Part shown: piece after piece, positions 28,546 through 37,325 of the stretch
Position numbering within the stretch: position 1 is the stretch's first letter
How the letters are laid out: each line of letters starts with the position of its first letter
NCBI RefSeq assembly: GCF_014062315.1
Contig: NZ_JACGLT010000003.1
Location: 321,163-385,162 of the forward strand
DNA from: Gelidibacter maritimus
GTDB taxonomy: Bacteria; Bacteroidota; Bacteroidia; Flavobacteriales; Flavobacteriaceae
Direction of reading: 5' to 3'
DNA length: 64,000 nucleotides
The notes under the pieces: model-generated
The model's database searches: none
Told to the model about the DNA's origin: nothing
What the model saw: the letters and a program-made list of their open reading frames with translations, nothing else
Position numbers and translations under genes: made by a program

Positions 28546-29709
28546 ATGAAAAGAACAAAAACCGTCATTATTTTAGGACTTATCGTTGCAGTATTTGCAA
28601 TTGCATTAATTTATTTGTGGAAGAAAAACCAGGAAGATCCTGTTACCTATACCACTGACGTACCTGTGGAACAGACTATAGTTGTAAAAACGGTAGCCAC
28701 TGGTAATATTGTGCCTAAAGATGAAGTGCTTATTAAATCAAATATTTCGGGGGTTATTGAAGAAGTGTTTATTGAAGCAGGTGAATATGTTAACGCTGGT
28801 GATTTGATTGCGCAGATTAGAGTGATTCCAAATGTGTCATCCTTAACAAGTGCTAAAAACAATATCTCTTCAAGTCAAACGGCATTGCAGACAGCAAAAA
28901 TCAACCTACAGACCCAACAAACTAATTATGACCGTCAAAAAGCATTGTTTGACAAGGGGGTAATTTCGGCAAACGATTTTGAAGGGATCAAAAACACTTA
29001 TTTACAAACCAAACAAAGTGTTGAACAGGCTGAAATCAACTTGAATTCGGCACGTCAAAATTATGACATAGTCAAGACCGGAACCACGAGTGGATTGGGC
29101 AATATTGCACAGACTCAGGTGCGAGCAACGGTTTCTGGGATGGTTCTGGATGTGCCAGTCAAGGAAGGAAACCAAGTTATTGAGGCGAATAATTTCAATG
29201 AAGGAACTTCAATTGCATCATTGGCCGACGTCAAAAAAATGATTTTTGAAGGTAAAGTTGACGAAAGTGAAGTTGGAAAAATCAAGGAAGGGCTACCACT
29301 TGAAATCACAGTTGGCGCCATTGAAGATAAAAAGTTTGATGCGGTTTTAGATTATATCGCTCCAAAAGGTGTTGTTGAAAATGGTGCGATTCAATTTGAG
29401 ATTAAAGGTACTTTAAAATCGATTGATTCTACCTTTATCAGAGCTGGCCTAAGTGCTAATGCCTCCATTATCCTGGATAGAGCAGACGCCGTTTTGGCTA
29501 TTAATGAGGCCTTAGTCCAATTTGATCCGCAAACACAAAAGCCCTTTGTTGAAGTCATGGTGGCCGATCAGAAATTTGAACGCAGAGATCTGGAATTAGG
29601 TATTAGTGATGGCATTTTTGTTCAAGTGAAAAGCGGCATTAATAAATCGGTTAAAATAAAAGTATGGAATCAAGTTCAAGGCATTCCTGATTATGCCCAA
29701 AAGAAATAA
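28546..29709 (+). CDS. MacA/HlyD-type periplasmic adaptor 1
   Basis: 387 residues. Membrane anchor 6-23, biotinyl-lipoyl half motif at about 60-95 (NISGVIEEVFIEAGEYVNAGDLI), an alpha-helical hairpin (about 105-170) and beta-barrel/membrane-proximal parts afterwards. This membrane-fusion protein would bridge the MacB-like permeases to the TolC homologue encoded next. It is the first of two adaptors in the operon. Confidence 0.92.
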   Translation: MKRTKTVIILGLIVAVFAIALIYLWKKNQEDPVTYTTDVPVEQTIVVKTVATGNIVPKDEVLIKSNISGVIEEVFIEAGEYVNAGDLIAQIRVIPNVSSLTSAKNNISSSQTALQTAKINLQTQQTNYDRQKALFDKGVISANDFEGIKNTYLQTKQSVEQAEINLNSARQNYDIVKTGTTSGLGNIAQTQVRATVSGMVLDVPVKEGNQVIEANNFNEGTSIASLADVKKMIFEGKVDESEVGKIKEGLPLEITVGAIEDKKFDAVLDYIAPKGVVENGAIQFEIKGTLKSIDSTFIRAGLSANASIILDRADAVLAINEALVQFDPQTQKPFVEVMVADQKFERRDLELGISDGIFVQVKSGINKSVKIKVWNQVQGIPDYAQKK

Positions 29710-29759
29710 TCTCTTTTAGGTGTAACACTTTAAATAATCGATAGACTTATATTTTAATT

Positions 29760-31202
29760 ATGAAAAAATCAATTCTTATAGTTCTTGTCCTCATTGCGGT
29801 AAGTTCTCAGGCACAAGTAAAAAAATGGACGCTCAAGGAATGTGTGGCCCACGCTTTGGAAAATAATATCTCGGTAAAGCAAAGTCTTTTGGACTTAGAG
29901 CTGACGGATATCGAAAATATGCAAGCTATTGGTAGCTTTCTGCCACAGGTGAGTATGGGGGCAAATGTTTCAGAAAATACAGGTTTAGGTTTTAACCCAT
30001 TAACCAACCAAGCACAGACCACGACATTCTTATCCGCCTCAGGACGAGTGAACGTTGGCTATACTTTGTTTGACGGACTTAGGAATTTCAAAGAGTTACA
30101 GCGCGCTAAAATATCCAAAATGGCCGCCCAGTTTCGATTGGACAAAATGGAGGACGATATCTCGTTGTTTGTTGCCAACAACTATTTACAGGTCATTCTC
30201 AATAAGGCCAATTTAAAGGTTTTAACCTCACAAAATACAATTACCAAAGACCAGTTAAAAAGAACACAGGAGTTGGTTGAAGCAGGCGTTTTGCCAGAAG
30301 GCGACATTCTTGAGATTAGGGCTAATGATGCTAGCGAAAGACAAGCCATAGTCAATGCCGAAAATGCAGTCCAGGTGTCCTTGATCAGTTTGGCACAACT
30401 ATTATTAATTAAAGATTATCAAAACTTTGATATTGAAGATGAAGGTTATGATATTGTAGATGAAGGTATCTCAGAGAAAAGCGTTTATGAAGTTGTTGAA
30501 AACGCAAAAGAGAATAGAGCGGAAATAAAAATAGCTGAACAAAATGTAGCCTTAGCAGAAAAGGATGTTCAAATTGCAAAGAGCGCATACTATCCTACGT
30601 TGTCAGCGTTTTTTGGTTATGATACGAGATACTCAAGCACCTCCTCTTTTATTCAAAGTCCTGATCCAAACAACCCTGTCATTACAAGAGAAATAGGTGT
30701 TGTTGAAGGTACGGGACAATCTGTTATTGGAGAATTCCCAAATACAATCACTCAAGAAGTTGGTGCTGATCCATTTTTCGATCAACTATCACAAAATGAT
30801 GGTATCTCTTATGGGCTTTCTTTAAACATTCCGATTCTTAATGGGTTTTCCGTAAAGAGCAATGTCAAACGAAATCAGATTAATTTAGAACGCAGTAAAA
30901 ACCAATTGGAGCAAGCCCAATTAGATTTGGAATCAACCGTTTATCAGGCTTATGTTGACGCTAAAGGCGCCTTCAAATCTTATGAAGCAGCACAGTCGGC
31001 ATTAGAGTCTCAAGAACTGGCTTATAATTACGCTAAAGAGCGTTACGATGTCGGAATTACCAACGCATTTGAGTTTAGTCAGTCGAAAGTTAAATTTGAT
31101 AATGCTCAAATAGAGCTGAATCGCGCAAAATATGACTATATTTTCAAATTGAAAGTTCTTGAGCTATATTTTGGAATTCCTGCGATGGAATTGAAATTTT
31201 AA
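29760..31202 (+). CDS. TolC family outer-membrane efflux protein
   Basis: 480 residues. Signal peptide 1-18 (VSSQAQ), then two outer-membrane-efflux repeats of long coiled-coil helices (about 25-230 and 250-475) with strand segments such as SASGRVNVGYTLFDG and YGLSLNIPILNGF. The sequence LKECVAHALENNISVKQ is the usual N-terminal start. It forms the trimeric outer-membrane duct of a tripartite exporter with the flanking adaptors and permeases. Confidence 0.95.
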   Translation: MKKSILIVLVLIAVSSQAQVKKWTLKECVAHALENNISVKQSLLDLELTDIENMQAIGSFLPQVSMGANVSENTGLGFNPLTNQAQTTTFLSASGRVNVGYTLFDGLRNFKELQRAKISKMAAQFRLDKMEDDISLFVANNYLQVILNKANLKVLTSQNTITKDQLKRTQELVEAGVLPEGDILEIRANDASERQAIVNAENAVQVSLISLAQLLLIKDYQNFDIEDEGYDIVDEGISEKSVYEVVENAKENRAEIKIAEQNVALAEKDVQIAKSAYYPTLSAFFGYDTRYSSTSSFIQSPDPNNPVITREIGVVEGTGQSVIGEFPNTITQEVGADPFFDQLSQNDGISYGLSLNIPILNGFSVKSNVKRNQINLERSKNQLEQAQLDLESTVYQAYVDAKGAFKSYEAAQSALESQELAYNYAKERYDVGITNAFEFSQSKVKFDNAQIELNRAKYDYIFKLKVLELYFGIPAMELKF

Positions 31203-31251
31203 TCATTGATGACCTATTAGTATATAGAGCATTACCAATACAATAACCGTT

Positions 31252-32547
31252 ATGAGCAAAAAAACAACAATAATCGTAATATCCGCAGTGGTACTCCTAA
31301 TCTTGGTATTGATTGTAGGAAAAAAAGCGGGTTGGTTTGGTAAAACGGGTAACTTTAAAGAGGTTGAAACTCAAGAGGTAGTCCTTATGAATATTGTGGA
31401 AAAAGTTTCTGCAACAGGTAAAATACAACCAGAGATTGAAGTGAAAATCTCCAGTGAAGTCTCAGGAGAAATCATTGATCTCCCGTTTAAGGAAGGTCAA
31501 CAGGTCAAGAAGGGCGACTTGTTGGTAAGGGTGAATCCTGACCTTATTCAATCTGCCGTTAACAGAAGTCAGGCCACCTATCAAAATATAAAAGCAGGAT
31601 TAGAACAAGCTGAAGCCTCCCTGAGAGAAGCTAAATTAAGCTATGAAAGGAACAAACAGCTTTTTGAAAAAGGGATCATCTCCAAATCCGAATGGGATAA
31701 AGCCGTTTCAGCTTATGAGATTGCCCAAGCCAACCGCCAATCAGCCTATTATAATGTTCAGAGTGCCAGCGCTTCTGTAAGTGAGGCTCGGGATAATTTG
31801 AACCGAACCACTATATATGCCCCTATGAGCGGTACCATTTCTAAATTGGATGTGGAATTGGGAGAGCGGGTTGTAGGAACACAGCAAATGGCAGGTACTG
31901 AAATTTTAAGGGTTGCCAATTTAAACAATATGGAAGTTGAAATTGATGTCAACGAGAATGATATTGTTAAAGTGCAAATAGGCGATTCTACCATTGTTGA
32001 GGTCGATGCCTATTTAAGAAAAGAATTCAAAGGCGTTGTAACGGCCATTGCCAATTCAGCAGCTGGAGCACTTACGGCAGATCAAGTAACCAATTTTAAA
32101 GTGAAAGTTAGAATACTTGAAGAGTCGTATCAGGATTTAAGTGAAGGAAAAGGTGAGAATTTTTCGCCGTTCCGTCCAGGAATGACCGCAACTGTTGATA
32201 TTATTACCAAACGACAAAATGATGTGGTTGCTGTGCCAATCAGTGCCATTGTAATTAAAACAGATACGTCTTCTGTTAAAACCCCTTACGACAAGGCGAT
32301 AGGTGATGGCGAAGTTACGGCACCAAGGATTGGAAGCGAGGAAAAGTTTGAGTGCGTTTTTGTAAAAAATAATGACGAAGCAAAACTAAGAGTTGTAACC
32401 ACTGGTATCCAAGATGATGCCAATATTGAGATTCTTTCTGGTTTAGATGCTGGCGATGTCATTATTACTGGTCCTTATAATGTTGTCTCCAAGACATTGA
32501 AGTCAGGCGATAAAATTGAAGTAAAGGGCGAAGAAAGAAATAAATAG
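31252..32547 (+). CDS. MacA/HlyD-type periplasmic adaptor 2
   Basis: 431 residues: anchor 6-24, lipoyl half motif KISSEVSGEIIDLPFKEGQQVKKGDLL near 65-90, helical hairpin (about 100-180), then beta domains including RTTIYAPMSGTISKLDV. It is longer than adaptor 1 and more like MacA in sequence. Having two adaptors around one TolC is notable. The TsaB gene begins 17 bp downstream and is probably read on the same message. Confidence 0.92.
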   Translation: MSKKTTIIVISAVVLLILVLIVGKKAGWFGKTGNFKEVETQEVVLMNIVEKVSATGKIQPEIEVKISSEVSGEIIDLPFKEGQQVKKGDLLVRVNPDLIQSAVNRSQATYQNIKAGLEQAEASLREAKLSYERNKQLFEKGIISKSEWDKAVSAYEIAQANRQSAYYNVQSASASVSEARDNLNRTTIYAPMSGTISKLDVELGERVVGTQQMAGTEILRVANLNNMEVEIDVNENDIVKVQIGDSTIVEVDAYLRKEFKGVVTAIANSAAGALTADQVTNFKVKVRILEESYQDLSEGKGENFSPFRPGMTATVDIITKRQNDVVAVPISAIVIKTDTSSVKTPYDKAIGDGEVTAPRIGSEEKFECVFVKNNDEAKLRVVTTGIQDDANIEILSGLDAGDVIITGPYNVVSKTLKSGDKIEVKGEERNK

Positions 32548-32564
32548 CCTTAAAGAGATTTAGA

Positions 32565-33230
32565 GTGTCATATATATTAAATATAGAAACTGCTACAACC
32601 AATTGCTCTGTCTCTCTTTCTAAAGAAGGTGAGATTATAGCCTTAAAAGAGGATTATAATTCGAAATACTCTCATGCAGAGTCCTTACATCTATTTATAG
32701 ATTCGGTCTTTAACGAGGCTCAAATAAAACCACAGGATGTTGCTGCTATTGCAGTAAGTAAAGGGCCAGGGTCATATACGGGCTTACGTATTGGCGTGTC
32801 AACGGCAAAGGGACTGTGCTTTTCTTTGGATAAACCTCTGATTTCTGTAGACACTTTAGAGGCTTTATCACATCAGGTTCAAATAGCGTCAGAGTTCATT
32901 GTGCCCATGCTTGATGCCCGTAGAATGGAAGTTTATGCAGCAGTATATGATGCCACGTACAAACCAATGAGAGCTATACAAGCCCAGGTTTTAAATGAGG
33001 ATAGTTTTCATGAGTTTTTAGAACAGTCCAAAGTTTATTTTGTAGGAAATGGTGTTGAAAAGACGAAAGACATTATAACCCATCCGAATGCTGTCTTTAT
33101 AGAAAACAAACTCCCTTCAGCAAATGAGATGGGAAGATTAGCTTTTGATAAATACAAAATAGGCGACATGGAAGATGTCGCCTATTTTGAGCCTTTTTAT
33201 TTAAAGGATTTTATTGGAACTAAATCTTAA
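32565..33230 (+). CDS. tsaB: tRNA threonylcarbamoyladenosine synthesis protein TsaB
   Basis: 221 residues from a GTG start (32565). ASKHA fold: ILNIETATTNCSVSL opens, then AVSKGPGSYTGLRIGVSTAKGL, the TsaB signature. TsaB is the partner that TsaD needs to make t6A37 in ANN-decoding tRNAs. The last coding part contains a perfect 14-bp hairpin (33156-33188), so the terminator of this or the convergent gene is embedded in the ORF. The stop overlaps the mscS stop by 4 bp. Confidence 0.94.
   Translation: MSYILNIETATTNCSVSLSKEGEIIALKEDYNSKYSHAESLHLFIDSVFNEAQIKPQDVAAIAVSKGPGSYTGLRIGVSTAKGLCFSLDKPLISVDTLEALSHQVQIASEFIVPMLDARRMEVYAAVYDATYKPMRAIQAQVLNEDSFHEFLEQSKVYFVGNGVEKTKDIITHPNAVFIENKLPSANEMGRLAFDKYKIGDMEDVAYFEPFYLKDFIGTKS
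33156..33188. terminator. Perfect hairpin inside 3' end of tsaB, likely bidirectional terminator
   Basis: Arms of 14 bp (33156-33169 and 33175-33188, AAAATAGGCGACAT and its exact complement) with a 5-base loop GGAAG. A- and T-rich ends give both strands a T tail (ATTTTG). It lies about 40 bp before the tsaB stop. On the minus strand it is about 40 bp beyond the mscS stop, the normal place for an mscS terminator. Confidence 0.75.
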
Positions 33231-34048
33231 GAATCCTTGATTATATGGACATCGCGCTGTGGGAAAGGGAGCTCAACTCCAGCTGCTTCCAAGCGTATTT
33301 TACCCTCTTCAATAAATTTCCAGTGTAACCCCCAAAAATCAGAGTTTTTAGCCCAAAAACGCAAGGACAGATTGACAGAGCTATCGGCCAATTCCGTAAC
33401 CACCATCATTGGCTGTTTGCCTTCATCCTGTATGACTTCTGGCTGCTCATTGACCAATTCTAAAATCGTGTCTCTGGTCAATTTAATATCACTATCGTAA
33501 CTGATACCGAACGTAATGGCATCTCTTCTAATGCCTTCCGATGAATAGTTCGTAATATTGTCGTTTGATAATTTTCCATTAGGTAATATCACCAACTGAT
33601 TTCCAACGGTCAATAGTTTTGTGTTGATTATTGAAATTTCCTTTACCGTACCATCCACTCCTTGTGCACTAATAAAATCACCGATTTTAAATGGTTTTGT
33701 AATCAAGATCAATACGCCTCCAGCAAAATTGGCGAGAGAGCCTTGTAGAGCCAATCCTAATGCTAAGCCCGCAGCTGCTATAATTGCGGCAAAAGAGGTT
33801 GTTTCAATGCCAATCGTTCCTAATGCAACTACAATTAATACTACTTTTAAAGACCAGTATAAAAGGTTGAGTAAGAACTTTTGAAGGCTAATTTCATAAT
33901 TGCCTTTTTGCATTCCCTTTTCAACGCCTTTCAAAAGTAGTTTTATGACCCACGACCCAATAATCCATATTAAAATGGCTGCTAGAACTTTTGGTCCAAA
34001 GTTAATTATCAACTCATAACCTTTATCAATCCAATGTTGTACTTTCAT
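33227..34048 (-). CDS. Small-conductance mechanosensitive channel (MscS family)
   Basis: 273 residues, close to E. coli MscS in length. Three helices: about 15-35, 60-85 and the pore helix TM3 near 85-115 (AAGLALGLALQGSLANFAGG, with the Gly/Ala packing typical of MscS). The beta domain follows (FKIGDFISAQGVDGTVKEISI). It releases osmolytes on hypo-osmotic shock. Convergent with tsaB, overlapping it by 4 bp, and lying alone. Confidence 0.94.
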   Translation of the reverse strand: MKVQHWIDKGYELIINFGPKVLAAILIWIIGSWVIKLLLKGVEKGMQKGNYEISLQKFLLNLLYWSLKVVLIVVALGTIGIETTSFAAIIAAAGLALGLALQGSLANFAGGVLILITKPFKIGDFISAQGVDGTVKEISIINTKLLTVGNQLVILPNGKLSNDNITNYSSEGIRRDAITFGISYDSDIKLTRDTILELVNEQPEVIQDEGKQPMMVVTELADSSVNLSLRFWAKNSDFWGLHWKFIEEGKIRLEAAGVELPFPQRDVHIIKDS

Positions 34049-34400
34049 ATGTAATTTTATGCTTTTAATGTTAAGCTACGAAGTTATAAATTATCAAAGT
34101 GAAAACACAAAGGAATACGTCTTTTATGAAAACATTAAAGAATTTAGTGTCAGAGATACAGGTGCATAAAACCTATAAAATCGTTATAATTTTTTAGTAG
34201 AATAACTGCCATGGATTCCAGTAAGCACACTACAAATTAAATAGAAAATACTAATAGAGGAAGCGTTCAAATAGATATTGTACAAACTTTGGCGGGCAGC
34301 AATCATTGTTCGGTTTTCAGGAAATACTCTGAATTTTAATCTAAACCTTTTGATGCCTTGGGGTGTTGTCCATAAAGAAATTTATAGAATGAAGAAATAA

Positions 34401-34448
34401 GAGTGTTCCAGAGCAACTACACAAATGAGAACACTTGTTGGAACACTC
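34401..34448. repeat. Inverted repeat GAGTGTTCCA / TGGAACACTC
   Basis: Perfect 10-bp arms at 34401-34410 and 34439-34448 separated by 28 bp. The motif GAACACT occurs again directly inside (34429-34435), so there are three half-sites. It could be a hairpin, an operator with repeated half-sites, or the end of a decayed element; no choice can be made from sequence alone. Confidence 0.6.
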
Positions 34449-34453
34449 ATAGC

Positions 34454-34484
34454 AAAAAAAATAGCGCTTAAAAAAAGCGCTATT
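34454..34484 (-). terminator. Intrinsic terminator of dodecin gene
   Basis: On the minus strand, arms AATAGCGCTT / AAGCGCTATT (34475-34484 with 34460-34469) around a 5-base loop, followed by an uninterrupted T-run (34454-34460 read in reverse). A textbook terminator starting 8 bp after the stop. Confidence 0.9.
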
Positions 34485-34491
34485 GAAGGAT

Positions 34492-34692
34492 TTAATCAAC
34501 TTCGAACGTTATTTTCAAGTTGACCCGATATTGCGCCAACTCATTGTTTTTGACGGTTACGCTCTGATCCTTAACATATACGGATTTAATGTTTTTTAGT
34601 GTTTTAGAAGCATGGGTTACGCCATTTTTTGTTGCGTCCTCCCAGCTTTTATCTGAGCTTGATAATATTTCAATAACTTTTAATACTGCCAT
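34492..34692 (-). CDS. Dodecin family protein
   Basis: 66 residues, the normal size. MAVLKVIEILSSSDKSWEDA places the flavin-stacking Trp near residue 17, and the fold continues with IKSVYVKDQSV and LAQYRVNLKITFEVD. Dodecins form hollow dodecamers that bind and store flavins. Single gene with its own terminator; lies between mscS and nfu with no functional tie evident. Confidence 0.92.
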   Translation of the reverse strand: MAVLKVIEILSSSDKSWEDATKNGVTHASKTLKNIKSVYVKDQSVTVKNNELAQYRVNLKITFEVD

Positions 34693-34754
34693 TTTTATGG
34701 GTTTTAAATTAATATTCGTTTTATCTTCTTAAAGATAAGAATAATATATTAAAA

Positions 34755-35657
34755 TCAACCATTAATAGCTTCTACTGTCAGATGATTATCTTTGAGCATT
34801 TCCTTGAGCATCGTCTCAATACCATTTTTTAAAGTATATGTGGAAGAAGGGCAACCGCTACAGGCACCTTGTAAGATGACGCTCACTCTTTTGGTTGCTG
34901 GATCATAAGATTTGAACTCAATATTCCCTCCATCACTGGCAACAGCAGGTTTCACGTATTCATTAAGGATCGTAATTATTTCTTTTGAAATATCATCATA
35001 TTCTTCAAATTTGGCCTCAGTCTGACTTTCAGTTTTTTTAAGGGCTTTAGGCGCATCTGCCAATATAATTTCTTTGCCACTTTCAATATATTGCTTGATA
35101 AACTCTCGCAATTCTGTCGTAATTTCTCCCCAATCCGCCACATCGTGTTTAGTGATAGAAATAAAATTCTCATCAAAATAAACGCGTTTTACAAATGGCA
35201 AATGGAATAACTCTGTAGCTAAAGGAGAGTATCTGGCATCTTCAATAGAAACAAATTCATAAGAAGTTGCCACTAATGGTCTATTGACAACAAACTTTAA
35301 AGCTGCAGGATTTGGAGTGCTTTCAGCATAAACTGAAACAGGCCCTTTCTTTTTTATAGTCTCTTCGGTTACTACTGCGTTTCCGTTATTGATATACTGT
35401 TCAATTTGTTGCGCAACTTCGTCTTGTACATCTTCCCACTCCACAATATCATAGCGTTCTAAAGCAATGAAGTTACCTGAGATATACACTTTTTTTATAA
35501 ATGGCAGATAAAATAGTTGTTGCGCTAATGGAGAGTTTCCGGCTTCATCAATATTACTGAATTCAAAACTTTCATAATTGGTCAAAAACGTATCAGCCTC
35601 AAATTTTACAATTGTAGGATTGCTGGTTTTTTGTATGGAAATAGTTGTCGTTTGCAT
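34755..35657 (-). CDS. NifU family Fe-S scaffold with two Nfu_N domains
   Basis: 300 residues. Two consecutive Nfu_N domains (about 1-90 and 105-195) share the pattern xTPNPxxxKF then SPLAxxLFxLPFVKxVY; the second has ESTPNPAALKF. The C-terminal NifU domain (about 220-300) carries the cluster-binding CSGC at Cys266 and Cys269. It would carry and deliver 4Fe-4S clusters to apo-proteins. The duplicated N-terminal domain gives the unusual length. Own promoter, divergent from the PorP/SprF gene. Confidence 0.93.
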   Translation of the reverse strand: MQTTTISIQKTSNPTIVKFEADTFLTNYESFEFSNIDEAGNSPLAQQLFYLPFIKKVYISGNFIALERYDIVEWEDVQDEVAQQIEQYINNGNAVVTEETIKKKGPVSVYAESTPNPAALKFVVNRPLVATSYEFVSIEDARYSPLATELFHLPFVKRVYFDENFISITKHDVADWGEITTELREFIKQYIESGKEIILADAPKALKKTESQTEAKFEEYDDISKEIITILNEYVKPAVASDGGNIEFKSYDPATKRVSVILQGACSGCPSSTYTLKNGIETMLKEMLKDNHLTVEAING

Positions 35658-35674
35658 GGATTCATTTCTTTATG

Positions 35675-35682
35675 CAAAAATA
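35675..35682 (-). promoter_or_regulatory. -7 box of nfu
   Basis: TATTTTTG on the minus strand, 17 bp before the nfu ATG. Good match to TAnnTTTG without a clear -33 TTG. Confidence 0.45.
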
Positions 35683-35805
35683 AGGAATCTAAAGGGTAAA
35701 CCCAGCTATTTTGAAAATGATATTAATCTTACGTATACAACGAATTAAACGTCTGTTTTTGCTTTAAATGGTTAAAAATTAAGTGATATCATCCTAACTA
35801 TTCCC

Positions 35806-35828
35806 CATCAGACGGATTTAGTCTGATG
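35806..35828. promoter_or_regulatory. 8-bp hairpin in divergent region
   Basis: Arms CATCAGAC (35806-35813) and GTCTGATG (35821-35828), 7-base loop. About 55 bp upstream of the plus-strand -7 box, so an operator-like dyad is possible; function unknown. Confidence 0.4.
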
Positions 35829-35882
35829 CGGCGTGCATTCCTATTAATTTAGTATAGATGGGAAATCAAGTATAGAAATTTA

Positions 35883-35890
35883 TATATTTG
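35883..35890 (+). promoter_or_regulatory. -7 box of PorP/SprF gene
   Basis: TATATTTG matches TAnnTTTG; the leader to ATG 36027 is about 130 bases. Confidence 0.45.
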
Positions 35891-36026
35891 CCCTTACAAA
35901 ATGCTGCTCAAGTATATCGACATTTTTAGTAGGTGTTACTATCCGCAGTAGCGTAGCGTTTATCGACGAACTTACGATGGTGTCCACAGATTTTAAGTCG
36001 ATTTTATCTTGAAAAGTATGATAAAT

Positions 36027-37037
36027 ATGAAGTTTAAAAAATTTTATTTGCTAATTTTCGCGGTTTTGGTGGCGCAATTTAGTAAAGCACAAGAAGGATT
36101 ACCGATATATTCAGATTATTTAACCGATAATTATTATTTGATACACCCGTCTATGGCAGGTGTCGCAAATTGTGCCAAGATAAGGTTGACGGCAAGGAAA
36201 CAATGGTTTGGTCAGGATAATGCTCCAGCACTGCAAACCATGAGTGTGCATAGCCGCATTGGAGAGTCGCCTTCTGCCGTGGGTGCCATTGTTTATAATG
36301 ATAAAAACGGCTACCACTCTCAAACAGGAGCCTACCTGACCTACGCCCACCACTTGATGTTTTCTCGTAATGAAATTGACTTGAATATGCTTTCCTTCGG
36401 GTTGAGTGCCGGTGCCATTCAATATAAATTGGATGAAACGACATTTTTAGATGAAGGTTTTGATCCATTGATCTCGGGTATCGAACAAAGTGCTACCAAT
36501 TTTAATATTGATTTTGGATTTTCATATCACTTTATCAACTTTTATGCACATGCTACGGTTAAAAACCTATTAAATAACGATGGCGTCAATTCTAATGCCA
36601 ATGGCATCTTCAAGTATGATAATTTAAGAACTTTATTGTTTAGCGTTGGAAACGTATTTTCCAAATTTGGTAGTGATTGGAGCTATGAGCCTTCTCTGAT
36701 GTTTTTATATAGAGATGGAACAAAAGAAGCTTCTATTGATGTGAATGCAAAAGTCTACAAAGAAATGGAATTCGGTAAATTATGGGGCGGTATTTCATAT
36801 AGAAGAAGCTTGGATGGAGCTGAATTTGCGAATGGACCGGGTGTGAGTAGTCAGAAGTTGCAATATTTTACACCTTTTTTGGGTGTAGATTATAAGAACT
36901 TTGTCTTTGCCTATACCTACTCTTATCAAGCAAATTCTGTGGTTTTTAATAATGGCGGTTTTCATCAATTGACCCTTGGCTACAATTTTAATTGTCGAAA
37001 GAAGAAGTATGATTGTGCATGTCCCGCAATCAACTAA
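36027..37037 (+). CDS. PorP/SprF family type IX secretion membrane protein
   Basis: 336 residues from ATG 36027, which gives a clean signal peptide (MKFKKFYLLIFAVLVAQFSKAQ-like, cleavage after AQ). The mature part follows PorP/SprF: YSDYLTDNYYLIHPSMAGVANCAK, then RKQWFG and repeated beta strands of a barrel. It ends in a cysteine-rich tail with CRKKKYDCAC. Family members help export or anchor individual large adhesins through the type IX system, and are usually next to such an adhesin gene; none is present here. A kinase/regulator pair follows. Upstream starts (TTG 36009, ATG 36018) would spoil the signal peptide. Confidence 0.9.
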   Translation: MKFKKFYLLIFAVLVAQFSKAQEGLPIYSDYLTDNYYLIHPSMAGVANCAKIRLTARKQWFGQDNAPALQTMSVHSRIGESPSAVGAIVYNDKNGYHSQTGAYLTYAHHLMFSRNEIDLNMLSFGLSAGAIQYKLDETTFLDEGFDPLISGIEQSATNFNIDFGFSYHFINFYAHATVKNLLNNDGVNSNANGIFKYDNLRTLLFSVGNVFSKFGSDWSYEPSLMFLYRDGTKEASIDVNAKVYKEMEFGKLWGGISYRRSLDGAEFANGPGVSSQKLQYFTPFLGVDYKNFVFAYTYSYQANSVVFNNGGFHQLTLGYNFNCRKKKYDCACPAIN

Positions 37038-37325
37038 GTCATCATACCTTTAAGGAAATCAGATTATATTATTCAGTTTTAAAATCTTCATTGTAATACT
37101 CTCTGTGAAATAGCTGTTTTCGTTTGGTTTTAAGCCTACATTCTTTTTTACTACTTTATAAAGTTTTTATTTAAAAAGCCGAAATGCGCCAAGAGATGCT
37201 ATTATTTAGTGAAGTGTTCTTTCCACTTAGTTATCTCCTCAATATTGTTTAAACGGTGATAAGAGTTATGCATACGTGTTTTAATTAGTGAGATAAAACA
37301 AGTACTTTTAATCCGTTAAAAAGAC

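Larger units (their letters stand above)
34049..34491. other. Intergenic region between mscS and dodecin
   Basis: 443 bp without a credible gene or tRNA. It holds an inverted repeat with 10-bp arms (34401-34410 and 34439-34448) and the dodecin terminator at its right end. The remaining AT-rich part shows only weak coding bias and no recognisable remnant. Confidence 0.5.
35658..36026. other. Divergent intergenic region, nfu / PorP-SprF gene
   Basis: About 370 bp with no gene. It contains a minus-strand TATTTTTG box for nfu (35675-35682), an 8-bp perfect hairpin (35806-35828) and a plus-strand TATATTTG box (35883-35890). That leaves a leader of roughly 135 bases on the PorP/SprF message, in which ATCGAC/GTCGAT half-sites occur. 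Confidence 0.5.

Noticed and set aside
34049-34491. tRNA or small RNA gene in the mscS-dodecin gap
   Set aside because: No tRNA-like arms or T-loop motif was found; only one inverted repeat and the dodecin terminator are visible.
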